NCBI GenBank assembly: GCA_014801075.1
Contig: JAAVEW010000032.1
Span: 1-59,692 of the forward strand
DNA from: Barnesiella sp.
GTDB taxonomy: Bacteria; Bacteroidota; Bacteroidia; Bacteroidales; Muribaculaceae
DNA length: 59,692 nt
Direction of reading: 5' to 3'
The position numbers were made by a program, and so were the translations under genes. Numbering within the stretch: the stretch's first letter is position 1; each line of letters begins with the position of its first letter. Shown here piece after piece: positions 1-8,300 of this stretch. Under the pieces are notes generated by a model. That model was not told the origin of the DNA. It ran no database searches and saw only the letters and a list, made by a program, of their open reading frames with translations.

Positions 1-110
1 AGACAATCGAAGTTACCCAAGAGTAAGAAAGAGGCATAAAAAGGGCGTCAGGACACGAACCAAAACCAACAGGAAACGAGTCCTTTAACTCCTTAGCTTA
101 ACCGCATTGG

Positions 111-126
111 GGAGACCCCCGCCACG
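111..126. repeat. copy of a 16-bp motif shared with 46459-46474
   Basis: The motif GGAGACCCCCGCCACG occurs here, just beyond the 3' end of the RluD-like gene, and again inside the GC-rich repeat block at 46.4 kb. Bases 1-110 show no gene, RNA or clear hairpin that I can support. Confidence 0.5.
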
Positions 127-150
127 GTGCGCCACGTTGAGGAGGTGGGG

Positions 151-1290
151 TTAGCGGGTGGCGGTGTCGATGGTGCGCCAGCGTTCTATCATGCGGGTCA
201 TGTCGGCGGGGACTTCGGAGGTGAAGAACATTTCTTTGCCGGTGCGGGGGTGGACGAAGCCGAGGGTGCGGGCGTGGAGGGCCTGTCGGGGGCAGATTTC
301 AAAACAGTTTTCCACGAATTTCTTATAGCTTGACGTGCGCTGGCCGCGGAGTATCTCGTCGCCTCCGTAGCGGCTGTCGTTGAGCAGCGGGTGGCCTATG
401 TGCTTCATGTGGACGCGTATCTGGTGGGTGCGGCCGGTCTCGAGCACGCAGCGCACCACCGAGACGTAGCCCAGCGGTTCGAGCACTTCGTAGTGGGTGA
501 CGGCATGCTTTCCGGCGCTGCCGTCGGGGAATACGGCCATCTGCAGGCGGTCCTTGAGCGATCGACCTATGTTGCCCTCGATGCGGCCTGACTGCGGGTC
601 GGGAATGCCCCACACCACGGCCACGTACTCGCGCTTGGTGGTCTTGTTGAAGAACTGTTTGCCGAGCGAGGTCTTGGCTTCGGGGGTCTTGGCTACGACG
701 AGGAGTCCGGAGGTATCCTTGTCGATGCGGTGGACGAGGCCCATGCGGGGGTCGGAGACGTCGTAGTCGGGATTGTCGCGGAAGTGCCATGCGAGGGCGT
801 TGACGAGGGTGCCGTGGTAGTTGCCGTGGCCGGGGTGTACCACAAGGCCGGGCTGCTTGTTGACCACGAGCAGGTCGTCGTCCTCATATACTATATCAAT
901 AGGTATGTCCTCGGCTATGATTTCACACTCGTAGCGCGGGCGGTCCATGACGATGGAGACCACGTCGAGCGGTTTGACGCGATAGTTTGACTTTACTGGG
1001 TTGCCGTTGACGAGGATACAACCGGCCTGGGCAGCCTGCTGAATGCGGTTGCGCGAGGATTTCTGCATCCGCTCCACGAGAAACTTGTCGACGCGGAGGA
1101 GCGCCTGCCCCTTGTCGGCCACGAAGCGGAAATGCTCGTAGCGCGCGCCGGTATCGTCGGCGTCGTCAAGGTCATCGGCCTCGGCGGGGTCGAGGGGTTC
1201 ACCGGCAGCGGCCATAATGTCGGAGGAGAGGGTGGGGTCGGCAACGGGGTCAACCTCTTCGGATGTAATGGTTGCGCTATCAGTCTTCAT
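151..1290 (-). CDS. rluD: RluA/RluD-family 23S rRNA pseudouridine synthase
   Basis: It isomerises specific uridines in large-subunit rRNA to pseudouridine. An acidic N-terminal extension of about 50 residues precedes an S4 RNA-binding domain (around residues 60-115; RVDKFLVERM, then GCILVNGNPVKSNYRV). The catalytic domain carries the family signature HRIDKDTSGLLVVAKT with the catalytic aspartate, and later GRTHQIRVHMKHIGHPL. At 379 aa it is slightly longer than E. coli RluD because of the N-terminal extension. Its start overlaps the end of the upstream PASTA gene by 11 bp, so the two are probably translationally coupled. The family is certain; the exact target (RluD versus a paralogue) is inferred. 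Confidence 0.9.
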   Translation of the reverse strand: MKTDSATITSEEVDPVADPTLSSDIMAAAGEPLDPAEADDLDDADDTGARYEHFRFVADKGQALLRVDKFLVERMQKSSRNRIQQAAQAGCILVNGNPVKSNYRVKPLDVVSIVMDRPRYECEIIAEDIPIDIVYEDDDLLVVNKQPGLVVHPGHGNYHGTLVNALAWHFRDNPDYDVSDPRMGLVHRIDKDTSGLLVVAKTPEAKTSLGKQFFNKTTKREYVAVVWGIPDPQSGRIEGNIGRSLKDRLQMAVFPDGSAGKHAVTHYEVLEPLGYVSVVRCVLETGRTHQIRVHMKHIGHPLLNDSRYGGDEILRGQRTSSYKKFVENCFEICPRQALHARTLGFVHPRTGKEMFFTSEVPADMTRMIERWRTIDTATR

Positions 1291-1936
1291 ACTCTACATC
1301 GTCAAATATCGAGTCGATGAAATCAGCATCAGCGTCCTCGGGATTCATATCGGCATCATCGCTTTCGACAGGCACTTCGTAGCGCACGGCCACTGTGATA
1401 ACGATGTGGGCGTTGACAGGGATTTCCATACCGGGACGGAGTTCGAGGCCGTTGTAGGTAGCGCCGAGCACGAGGTCGTTGTGGTCGGACGATACTTCGC
1501 GCACTTCAAGATTCTCAAATCCGCGCGACTTGAAGTTGACCATCGCGCTGGAGAGCGGACCGTCGACAAATTCGGGCACCTTGGCTTTCTTGGCCGAGTA
1601 GCTTACATATAACAGATAGGCCTGACCACCACGTTTCACCATTGAATTATCGCGGGGCACCTGCTTGATTACCGTGCCGGGGGAATACTCGTTGTTATAG
1701 ACGGAGTCGAGCGCTACGGAAAACTCGGCATCTTCGAGTATGCGCGTGGCGTCGCTGACGTTGAGCCCGAGCACACGGGGCATCTGCACCTCGTCGCCGT
1801 GGCGGGTCCACACGTTGAGAAACACTACGCCTACGAGCCAGAGTATCAGCACTCCGAGTGCTGCTATCGACAGGAAATTCATCAATACAGGATGCTTGTG
1901 CCAGAAACGCACGAAGCCGTTTTTATTGCTTGACAT
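1280..1936 (-). CDS. membrane-anchored PASTA-domain protein
   Basis: A short cytoplasmic N-terminus is followed by one membrane helix (about residues 17-43), so the rest should lie in the periplasm. Two or three PASTA-like modules follow: a first with MPRVLGLNVSDATRILED and PGTVIKQVPRDNSMVKRGG, then VPEFVDGPLSSAMVNFKSRG and LRPGMEIPVNAHIVITV. PASTA domains elsewhere bind muropeptides and cell-wall precursors, but this protein has no kinase or transpeptidase domain. The C-terminus is acidic. It is the first gene of a two-gene operon with the pseudouridine synthase, from a promoter at about 1974-1981. Free-standing PASTA proteins next to rluD are usual in Bacteroidetes; the function is not known to me. 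Confidence 0.85.
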   Translation of the reverse strand: MSSNKNGFVRFWHKHPVLMNFLSIAALGVLILWLVGVVFLNVWTRHGDEVQMPRVLGLNVSDATRILEDAEFSVALDSVYNNEYSPGTVIKQVPRDNSMVKRGGQAYLLYVSYSAKKAKVPEFVDGPLSSAMVNFKSRGFENLEVREVSSDHNDLVLGATYNGLELRPGMEIPVNAHIVITVAVRYEVPVESDDADMNPEDADADFIDSIFDDVEYED

Positions 1937-1973
1937 ATCAGTTTATCAGTCTTTTTTCGATTCAATATTTCCA

Positions 1974-1981
1974 CAAAATTA
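1974..1981 (-). promoter_or_regulatory. -7 promoter element for the PASTA-rlu operon
   Basis: On the minus strand TAATTTTG matches the Bacteroidetes -7 consensus TAnnTTTG, about 40 bp upstream of the PASTA start codon. Confidence 0.55.
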
Positions 1982-2088
1982 CAAATTTTTCCAATTACTA
2001 ATGCAATTCCATCACCGAAATATAGGGCTTACCTCATTTTTAAACAACTTTTTACGATTGATAGCATTGAATTTTGACAACAAATTAT

Positions 2089-2096
2089 TAACTTTG
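2089..2096 (+). promoter_or_regulatory. -7 promoter element for bamD
   Basis: TAACTTTG fits TAnnTTTG, with a TTG-containing -33-like element about 19 bp upstream. The leader to the bamD start is about 90 nt. Confidence 0.55.
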
Positions 2097-2189
2097 CATC
2101 TTGAACGGACTGCAAAATTCCGCGCAACCGCGTGGCGACGATGCTAAGACTCTGTTCGGCAACAATTTATCCAGACAACAATATCCAAA

Positions 2190-2990
2190 ATGCGGAAACT
2201 GTTTATATTCTCACTTCTGGCTCTCGTGCTCGCATCGTGCGGCGAATATCAGCGCGTGCAGAAAAGCTCTGACCCCAACGTGAAGTTTGACTACGCCAAG
2301 CGCGCCTTTGAAGAGGGCCGCTACGTGCAGGCCTATACCCTGCTCAACGATGTGGTATCGGTGTTCAAAGGGTCGCAGAAAGCCGAGGAGGCCCTCTATC
2401 TGCTCGGCCTCAGCCACTACGAGAACAAGGAATATGTCGACGCCGCCGTCACTTTCCAGAGCTACTATCAGCGCTATCCCAAAGGCACTTACACCGAGCC
2501 GGCCCGCTTCTACGCAGGCTATGCCTACTATCTCGACTCTCCCGAGCCGCAGCTCGACCAATCGGGCACCATCAGAGCCATCGAGGAACTGCAGGGATTT
2601 CTTGACTATTTCCCCCGCAGCGAGCGTGTGTCGATAGCTCAGAATGCCATCTTCGAGCTTCAGGATAAGCTGACTCTCAAGGAGCTGCAAAACGCGCAGC
2701 TTTACTACAATCTCGGCAACTACCTCGCCAACAACTACGACAGCGCCATCATCGTGGCCCGCAACGCCATCAAGGAATACCCCTACTCCAAATATAAGGA
2801 GGACCTGGAGATGCTGATTCTCAAATCGCGCTACCAGATTGCGTCGCAGAGTATCGAGGAGAAGAAGGCCGACCGATTCCGCGATGTCATCGACGAGTAT
2901 TACAGCTTCACCAACAACTATCCCGACGGCCCCAACCGCCAGGAAGCCGACAATATCTACAAAATAGCCCAGAAATACGTTAAAGAATAA
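2190..2990 (+). CDS. bamD: outer membrane assembly factor BamD
   Basis: This lipoprotein partners BamA in inserting beta-barrel proteins into the outer membrane. A type II signal peptide ends at LVLASC, with lipidated Cys17. TPR-like helices follow: YAKRAFEEGRYVQAYTLLND, AEEALYLLGLSHYENKEY and AVTFQSYYQRYPKGTYTEPA, as expected of the BamD/YfiO fold. The 266-aa length is normal. rpoZ begins 20 bp downstream, so the two are likely cotranscribed from the promoter at 2089. Confidence 0.93.
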   Translation: MRKLFIFSLLALVLASCGEYQRVQKSSDPNVKFDYAKRAFEEGRYVQAYTLLNDVVSVFKGSQKAEEALYLLGLSHYENKEYVDAAVTFQSYYQRYPKGTYTEPARFYAGYAYYLDSPEPQLDQSGTIRAIEELQGFLDYFPRSERVSIAQNAIFELQDKLTLKELQNAQLYYNLGNYLANNYDSAIIVARNAIKEYPYSKYKEDLEMLILKSRYQIASQSIEEKKADRFRDVIDEYYSFTNNYPDGPNRQEADNIYKIAQKYVKE

Positions 2991-3010
2991 CAGTAAAACA
3001 CTATAAAGAA

Positions 3011-3346
3011 ATGGATTACAAAAAGACTAACGCCCCCATCAACACCGTGACTCGCGACATGATTGAAATGTCGAAAGACACCGGCAATGTCTACGAAACC
3101 GTGTGCATCATCGCCAAACGCGCCAACCAGATTGCCGGCGAAATCAAACACGATCTCGATAAGAAACTCCAGGAATTCGCCCCCTGCAACGAGACTAACG
3201 AAGAGGTTTCAGAAAACCGCGAGCAGGCCGAAGTATCCCGCTACTACGAGAAACTTCCCAAGCCCACTTTGATTGCCGCTCAGGAATATATCGAAGGTAA
3301 AATCCATTACCGCAATCCCGCCAAGGAGAAACTCAACCTCGACTGA
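3011..3346 (+). CDS. rpoZ: Bacteroidetes-type RNA polymerase omega subunit
   Basis: Omega helps assemble and stabilise RNA polymerase through the beta' subunit. The Rpb6/omega core is visible in NVYETVCIIAKRANQIAGEI, where the conserved NxYExVxxxAKRAxQI pattern is kept. As in other Bacteroidetes it is longer than proteobacterial omega and has a C-terminal extension (YYEKLPKPTLIAAQEYIEGK). It lies 20 bp after bamD, the usual order in this phylum, and is followed by a terminator-like hairpin at 3377-3430. Confidence 0.88.
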   Translation: MDYKKTNAPINTVTRDMIEMSKDTGNVYETVCIIAKRANQIAGEIKHDLDKKLQEFAPCNETNEEVSENREQAEVSRYYEKLPKPTLIAAQEYIEGKIHYRNPAKEKLNLD

Positions 3347-3376
3347 TACTGTTCCCCCGGTTTTAATCACATATCG

Positions 3377-3430
3377 CTACGCTATGCCGCCCGACGTTTC
3401 AGTCAAGGCCGCATAGCGTAGTCGCTTTTT
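3377..3430 (+). terminator. intrinsic terminator after rpoZ
   Basis: CTACGCTATGC (3377-3387) pairs with GCATAGCGTAG (3411-3421), and a T-run follows at 3426-3430. Confidence 0.75.
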
Positions 3431-3480
3431 ATATAACCCTCTGCGGCAGCAACCCGTGCGCGCCGTCAACCTAAACAGCA

Positions 3481-4032
3481 ATGAGCATGAAAAACAATAT
3501 CATTTCCTTTTCAGCGGCAATAGCCATAGCTGCGGCGGCTACCGCAATCAGCAGCTGCCGCACCGCCAACTCGGCCGACCGTCAACTCGAAGCCTACGCC
3601 GACTCTGTGGCCAACAACGTTGCGCGATTGCAAATCAACCATCGCAAGTTTGTTGTCAGCGGCGACCAGCTGACTATCAACCAGTCGCCTATTATTAATG
3701 TGTCGGACAACACCAACTTCGTTCTCGTCAACGGGGATAATGGCGTTGTGCAGGTGTCACCCAGATTTTCCGGCGGTCCAAATAGTGTAGGCGGTTTCAC
3801 CATCAGCGGCGAGATTACGAAATATAATGTCAAGGAGAGCAAAAACGGCGACGTCACTGTGACCTACCGCATCTCAGGTTCGGCCGGCAGTTCCGACGTA
3901 CGCGTTCTCCTACAGAACGGCCGCAACAAGGCCGAGGCAACCGTAACGGGCACTTTCACCGGCGGCCGCGCCACCATCTACGGCACTGTAAAAGCCCTCG
4001 ATACCCAATACTTCGAAGGCCGCTCTTTCTAA
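3481..4032 (+). CDS. DUF4251-family lipoprotein
   Basis: A signal peptide with a lipobox (AISSC, Cys26) predicts an envelope lipoprotein. The rest, about 155 residues, fits the Bacteroidetes DUF4251 family, a small beta-rich periplasmic domain: DSVANNVARLQINHRKFVVS near the start, a central GFTISGEITKYNV strand pair, and a C-terminal FTGGRATIYGTV. An ATG two codons in (3487) is an equally possible start. It lies between two hairpins and is probably a single-gene transcript. Its function is unknown. Confidence 0.78.
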   Translation: MSMKNNIISFSAAIAIAAAATAISSCRTANSADRQLEAYADSVANNVARLQINHRKFVVSGDQLTINQSPIINVSDNTNFVLVNGDNGVVQVSPRFSGGPNSVGGFTISGEITKYNVKESKNGDVTVTYRISGSAGSSDVRVLLQNGRNKAEATVTGTFTGGRATIYGTVKALDTQYFEGRSF

Positions 4033-4035
4033 CGC

Positions 4036-4142
4036 ACGTTTTTAAACAGTAGCACAGTGGCTTTTGCAGGAGCACAGGAGAGAGCATGGACATATTACTC
4101 CTGTACTACTGTTAAAGCTACTTTACTACTGTTTTAAAAACT
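4036..4142. terminator. long imperfect inverted repeat between convergent genes
   Basis: GTTTTTAAACAGTAG near 4038-4052 pairs, with one indel, with CTACTGTTTTAAAAAC near 4127-4142. Further inner pairings bring together the CAGGAG and CTCCTG segments. The position between convergent genes suggests a shared bidirectional terminator. Confidence 0.55.
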
Positions 4143-4490
4143 CTATGTAAAGGAGGATTTGCGGTAGTTGGCGAAGTGGCGGCGGCGACGGAGGTAGTCG
4201 GGGTTGGCATCGTTGGCATAGGCTTCGCGCTCGAATGAAATGGCACGGTAGGCGCGGGCAGCATTGCGAAAGCGCAGCAGATACCACAGCCACTCCGCAA
4301 GGTATAGGATAAAGAACGGCAGATAGAGCCATTCGAGTTGCTGCTGACAGTGGATGAGCTCGTGGCGCAGCACGCGGTCGTTGACATGACGTCGGTCGGG
4401 CGTGAACACGAGGCCAAACAAAGTTATTGCGGCATACTTCCAATTGCGCGGGAGCAGGCGCGTCTGTATTACTTTAGTTCCTATCGGCAT
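4143..4490 (-). CDS. small membrane protein with HExxH metallopeptidase-like motif
   Basis: The 115-aa product contains HELIH (His43, Glu44, His47), followed by a hydrophobic helix (WLYLPFFILYLAEWLWYLL) and then FEREAY, whose glutamate could be a third zinc ligand as in gluzincins. An in-frame start 12 codons upstream is unlikely because a -7 element (TATCTTTG, minus strand, 4515-4508) overlaps that region; ATG at 4490 leaves a short leader. It may be a minimal membrane-embedded zinc peptidase or a degenerate relative. I know of no characterised homologue. Confidence 0.7.
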   Translation of the reverse strand: MPIGTKVIQTRLLPRNWKYAAITLFGLVFTPDRRHVNDRVLRHELIHCQQQLEWLYLPFFILYLAEWLWYLLRFRNAARAYRAISFEREAYANDANPDYLRRRRHFANYRKSSFT

Positions 4491-4507
4491 AAATTCGTTT
4501 GTTTTTT

Positions 4508-4515
4508 CAAAGATA
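4508..4515 (-). promoter_or_regulatory. -7 element for the HELIH gene
   Basis: The minus strand reads TATCTTTG. This fixes the downstream ATG at 4490 as the likely start. Confidence 0.55.
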
Positions 4516-4619
4516 CCAATTTTCACCCTAACTACCTATAACGCAGTAGTAAAAATGCAACAGACGCGACCACATTGATTAGTGAAAACATTTTTTAACA
4601 CAATTTTCTTCCCAAATAA

Positions 4620-4650
4620 TTTGCAGTATTAAAAAAAAGCCGTACCTTTG
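4620..4650 (+). promoter_or_regulatory. promoter of tRNA-fMet
   Basis: TTTG at 4620-4623, a 19-bp spacer and TACCTTTG at 4643-4650 make a near-ideal Bacteroidetes promoter 14 bp before the mature tRNA. Confidence 0.8.
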
Positions 4651-4664
4651 CACACGTAAAACAT

Positions 4665-4739
<75 letters not shown>

Positions 4740-4744
4740 AAAGC

Positions 4745-4785
4745 GAAAGAGGCTGTATCAATTAGATACAGCCTCTTTCATTTTG
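4745..4785 (+). terminator. terminator of tRNA-fMet
   Basis: A perfect 15-bp stem (GAAAGAGGCTGTATC and its complement) encloses AATTA and is followed by ATTTTG. It could also serve the convergent 4815-6482 gene. Confidence 0.85.
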
Positions 4786-4814
4786 CACCACGTGGCGGTC
4801 CTACCCTGCTGCTT

Positions 4815-6482
4815 TCAGACGGGGCGGGAGGTGAACTTGCGGACGCCGAGCGGTTGCAGGATATCCATGTCGAGCCACACGAGGATGGAGTAATTGGGGA
4901 AGAGGAGTCGCGGACAACGTGAGCGCGGCGAATGCACTATGTAGGCTTTGTTGACGTTGGCGGCATCGTCGGCCAGCATGCCTACGAAGCGGTCGAGTTC
5001 GAGGTTGTTGTAGCTCTTTCGTTCCACGGCTATCGGGAAGGCGTAGAGAGGATGCTCCTCGGAGGGCTCGAGGTCAAAGAGGGACACATTATCAATCGCA
5101 GCGCACTCGTCGCTGTCGTAGTAGAAATGCTCAGGCTCAGGCTCCGTGAGGTAATACCGCTTGGGGCGGAGGTCATATAAATAGATGTAGCGACGGTCAC
5201 GCCCCACGATGCAGTTGGAAATATCACTGATTTCGGGAGCGAGATTCTTGAAGAGCAGCGAGTGGGGACTCTCGGAGTCGTAGAGGTTGCGCAGCACTGC
5301 GTGAAACTCGCGATACTGCTCCGAGTCGGGGTCGAGCCGCTGCCACGACTGCCAGTTAAGCCACGTGGGGAAGGACGTCACGTTCTCGCTCAGTGTGATT
5401 TGAGTCAGGCGGGCGGCCTCCTCGTCGCCCTGCACCTCTATGATTCCTACACCCACATCGTCGTATGACAGAGTTTTGTCCGACGACAGGTAGAGCCGGA
5501 GGTTGCCAATCGGGTCGGACAGCATGAAGTTGTCATCATAACCGGCGTTGCTGCCCGATTGCATGAAGAACTCATAGGGCAACAATTCCCACGCTATGCC
5601 GTTGCGCCGGTAGCAGAACGCCATGAGGCAATTATCGGGAAATATCCAGAAGCGGTTTGCGCCCTTGTCGGCATCATCAATCCATATGCCGGGCATGTAG
5701 ATGCTCGTAAGATTATTGAAATGCTCGCGTTGGCGGGTGGCGTCGAGGATGGTGCGGCAAGCACGGCTTATGTCGGTCAGGGAGCTGACGAGCGTAATGG
5801 GATGGACCTCCGCCAGCTTGGATTCGCCGGCGAGAACTGAAGTAATGATGGTGAGCCACTGGTCAAAGGCCAACGGTTTGTCAGTCGAACCGATTCTTAC
5901 CATGTCGTCCTTAAGCAGGGCGATAAGATCGCGCAGGCGCTCGAGCGAGGTGATGGTCTCCTCGTCGCGGATGTCGCGACCGCGGGTGGTGTCGCCGCCC
6001 CAGGGGCGCAGTACGCCGAAGGCAAACAGCATGATGAAGCAAGGCTCCACCTCCGGCTCTCCCGCAGGCCCTTCGGGAAAGAAGGCGTCGAGCAGGCGGT
6101 AGTCGTCATTCCTCATCTTGAACTTCGTCTTTTCCTCGTCAGTGAGGCGCATGCCGCACGTAGCGTAGATGCGGAACAGCATACGGCAGAAACGCTTGCG
6201 CGAGGCCATCTGCGTGCGTTCGCCCCAGTCAAGCGACTGATAAAACTCCGATGCCCTCACGTAGTCCATCACAAAGGAGTAGAGCGTGCGGTCGAGTTCG
6301 CCCTCGGCGGCACCGCTGAGAATACTGTAATAAAGATTCATGTCGCGCTCCGAATCGCGCTTGTTGACGACGGTCTCAAACGACACGCCCAGCGCCCGGC
6401 GATACTCCGCCTCCGTGCGAAAAAACAGTCGTGACCTGTAGGCCACCGATATTACTTCATATTGGTTAAGTTCCTCTGTCAT
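4815..6482 (-). CDS. unrecognised 555-aa protein
   Basis: I recognise no family. The N-terminus has no signal peptide (MTEELNQYEVISVAYRSRLF), and the sequence is rich in acidic and aromatic residues with no membrane helix, so it is probably cytoplasmic. The first half looks helical (TLYSFVMDYVRASEFYQSL, RKRFCRMLFRIYATCGM). The second half looks mixed alpha/beta (RFWIFPDNCLMAFCYRR, RYIYLYDLRPKRYY). There are no obvious nucleotide-binding or metal motifs. Codon use resembles the neighbouring core genes, unlike the island that starts at 6.8 kb. It appears monocistronic. Confidence 0.72.
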   Translation of the reverse strand: MTEELNQYEVISVAYRSRLFFRTEAEYRRALGVSFETVVNKRDSERDMNLYYSILSGAAEGELDRTLYSFVMDYVRASEFYQSLDWGERTQMASRKRFCRMLFRIYATCGMRLTDEEKTKFKMRNDDYRLLDAFFPEGPAGEPEVEPCFIMLFAFGVLRPWGGDTTRGRDIRDEETITSLERLRDLIALLKDDMVRIGSTDKPLAFDQWLTIITSVLAGESKLAEVHPITLVSSLTDISRACRTILDATRQREHFNNLTSIYMPGIWIDDADKGANRFWIFPDNCLMAFCYRRNGIAWELLPYEFFMQSGSNAGYDDNFMLSDPIGNLRLYLSSDKTLSYDDVGVGIIEVQGDEEAARLTQITLSENVTSFPTWLNWQSWQRLDPDSEQYREFHAVLRNLYDSESPHSLLFKNLAPEISDISNCIVGRDRRYIYLYDLRPKRYYLTEPEPEHFYYDSDECAAIDNVSLFDLEPSEEHPLYAFPIAVERKSYNNLELDRFVGMLADDAANVNKAYIVHSPRSRCPRLLFPNYSILVWLDMDILQPLGVRKFTSRPV

Positions 6483-6828
6483 TCCTTTATCCTATTGATA
6501 TTGCAAATATAACGAAAAACCTACACGCCGCCACCCGCCTAATGATTCCCGCAACGAGATTTCACCAAAAAGATGAATATTTCGCGGAAAAAACCACCCC
6601 TTAACATCAACTTTTACGAAAAACCGCCCGACGATGCAAATTTTTATTTGCGCTCCCCGGCACCGTAAAATATCTTTGCAGCCATAAACTCAAAATAATC
6701 GACCGAATGAATGCAATCAGCACCACCGACTCCGACCATCCGCCCGCAACGGCCCGAAACTAACCGCGAGCAATATATTTCGTCAAACAAAATAATCACA
6801 ATCATGGGGTACTATCGCAAAAAATAGC
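6483..6828. other. intergenic region, no gene seen
   Basis: These 346 bp are AT-rich and contain only very short reading frames. I see no tRNA, strong terminator or repeat here. The accessory promoter begins at 6829. Confidence 0.5.
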
Positions 6829-6836
6829 TATATTTG
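6829..6836 (+). promoter_or_regulatory. -7 promoter element opening the accessory island
   Basis: TATATTTG fits TAnnTTTG. No good -33 element is visible. It is immediately followed by the hairpin at 6842-6863. Confidence 0.55.
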
Positions 6837-6841
6837 CGTGT

Positions 6842-6863
6842 CCGTTGGGGAGAAATCCGACGG
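6842..6863 (+). promoter_or_regulatory. 5'-terminal leader hairpin, copy 1
   Basis: CCGTTGG pairs with CCGACGG (one G-U) around the loop GGAGAAAT. A second copy with the same loop core and a compensatory stem change is at 8277-8300. It starts about 5 nt after the -7 box, so it would sit at the extreme 5' end of the RNA. Confidence 0.55.
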
Positions 6864-7254
6864 AGCAAAAGGCATTTAGCTAAGTTCTTTGTTTCAAAAT
6901 CGCCAAATTTTAGACTACTGAGGAACTGCGCGAAGAGTGCCCCTTTTGCTGTATTCGTATATGTAACCGGAGCAGTGCGAATAAGGAGATTGTACACCCC
7001 GGCCCCACGCAGGCCGCAGTATCACGGGCGTTGCAATCCCCTGCCACCATAGCCCTGTGCCGTCATCATAAGCGATAACGGCGCGGGGTGATTTTATTTC
7101 TTCCGTTCTTTCAGTAGACGTGTTTGGCGATACGTGAAACAAAAGACCGCAAGCAAAAAATCAAGCTCCGCGCCTTTTGTTTTTGGTATCGTAATCCTAA
7201 CCCGCCCGTTTTCGGCAGAGCTTACCGGCAACCAAAACCAACAACCAATCAATT
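6864..7254 (+). other. long leader upstream of the 7255 lipoprotein
   Basis: About 390 nt lie between the hairpin and the gene, with GC-rich patches near 6990-7095. Short open frames exist on both strands, but none has recognisable content. The leader ends in AACCAATCAATT just before the ATG, identical to the end of the 8612 leader. Confidence 0.4.
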
Positions 7255-8142
7255 ATGAAGAAATTAAAACGAATCAGTACGAAACATTTTATCGCAATGA
7301 TTGCGATAGTAATCGCCTTTGCAGGCATTAGTTCTTGTGAGTCAGATAAGACTTCCGATAAAGAAGATGAAAAAATAAGTGCTATAAAGGTAGCAGAAGA
7401 GTTTGTCGAAGCAGCCAAGACGGGAAGTGATTATAAAATAAAAGAATTATACCCGGAGAGCAAGCTTGGAACAGTTGATACTGAAAATCTGATTTTTGAA
7501 GGTGCCACAATTAAACAAGAAGGTGATTATTATATTGTATCTCTTCCTAATAACAAGTCCTTGTATATGAAGAAATCAGGTGAAAAATACATTATTTTCG
7601 ATTCAGAGCGCATCCTGACATACCCTAAAACAGGAGACGTTTATAAGGACATTAATTATATTGGTGCCAACTCGATTCTTAATACAACAGGCTTAAGGGC
7701 AGAGAAGAAGATTTCTACCGATATTGAATGGCTCAATCAAATACATGCTTTAGTCAATGGAGATCCATTCGTATCTTATTTGAAAAATAAATATCCTGAT
7801 GCTCTAAACGGGAACAACAAAACAATTAAGATTAATAAGGAATTACGCACCCAATATTATTATGTCGATATAGTATTTGAATCGGGAGGTCAGGAATCTG
7901 TTAAAGTAATAGCTACAGCCTATGATAAAAACGGGAAGAGACTTACTCAACAATCAAAACATGTCAAACTATCAGGAAAAGGAGACCGAGCTTCAGCATT
8001 CTTAATGTTCGATTCATATGCAACAGGTAAAATTGACAGAATTGATGTAAAATATTCAGTCGGACTTGACAACGAGGCCGGTCTAATTGGATTATTTGCA
8101 CCGCTTCAAGAAACAGACTTCTCAGAATACAAGAACTCATAA
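7255..8142 (+). CDS. accessory-island lipoprotein, unknown function
   Basis: A type II signal peptide ends at AGISSC (Cys28), followed by a charged linker (DKTSDKEDEK). An alpha/beta region follows (SAIKVAEEFVEAAKTGSDYK); this pattern and the YYIVSLPNNK strands loosely resemble small periplasmic ligand or stress domains. The C-terminal third (YYYVDIVFESGGQESVKVIA, then KGDRASAFLMFDS) is beta-rich and FxLYD-like. I cannot name a family. Base composition is clearly more AT-rich than the flanking core genes. The first ten codons share a near-identical DNA segment with the 8612 gene. Confidence 0.75.
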   Translation: MKKLKRISTKHFIAMIAIVIAFAGISSCESDKTSDKEDEKISAIKVAEEFVEAAKTGSDYKIKELYPESKLGTVDTENLIFEGATIKQEGDYYIVSLPNNKSLYMKKSGEKYIIFDSERILTYPKTGDVYKDINYIGANSILNTTGLRAEKKISTDIEWLNQIHALVNGDPFVSYLKNKYPDALNGNNKTIKINKELRTQYYYVDIVFESGGQESVKVIATAYDKNGKRLTQQSKHVKLSGKGDRASAFLMFDSYATGKIDRIDVKYSVGLDNEAGLIGLFAPLQETDFSEYKNS

Positions 8143-8262
8143 CGTCTATATCGCTTAAACTTGTGAGCAGTTCGTTGCTCCATCAGCGGGCAACGAACTA
8201 TCTCACTGATATAAAAATTAGAATAAACTGCTTATAAGAGCGTCTAATTTAAAAATTAGTTT

Positions 8263-8270
8263 TATCTTTG
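8263..8270 (+). promoter_or_regulatory. upstream -7 element of the 8612 operon
   Basis: TATCTTTG lies six bases before the conserved leader hairpin. Confidence 0.55.
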
Positions 8271-8276
8271 CAACAA

Positions 8277-8300
8277 CCGATGGAGGAGAAATACCGTCGG
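8277..8300 (+). promoter_or_regulatory. 5'-terminal leader hairpin, copy 2
   Basis: CCGATGG pairs with CCGTCGG around AGGAGAAATA. Compared with copy 1 the fourth base pair is A-T instead of T-A, a compensatory change that supports a real RNA stem, while GGAGAAAT in the loop is unchanged. Confidence 0.55.
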
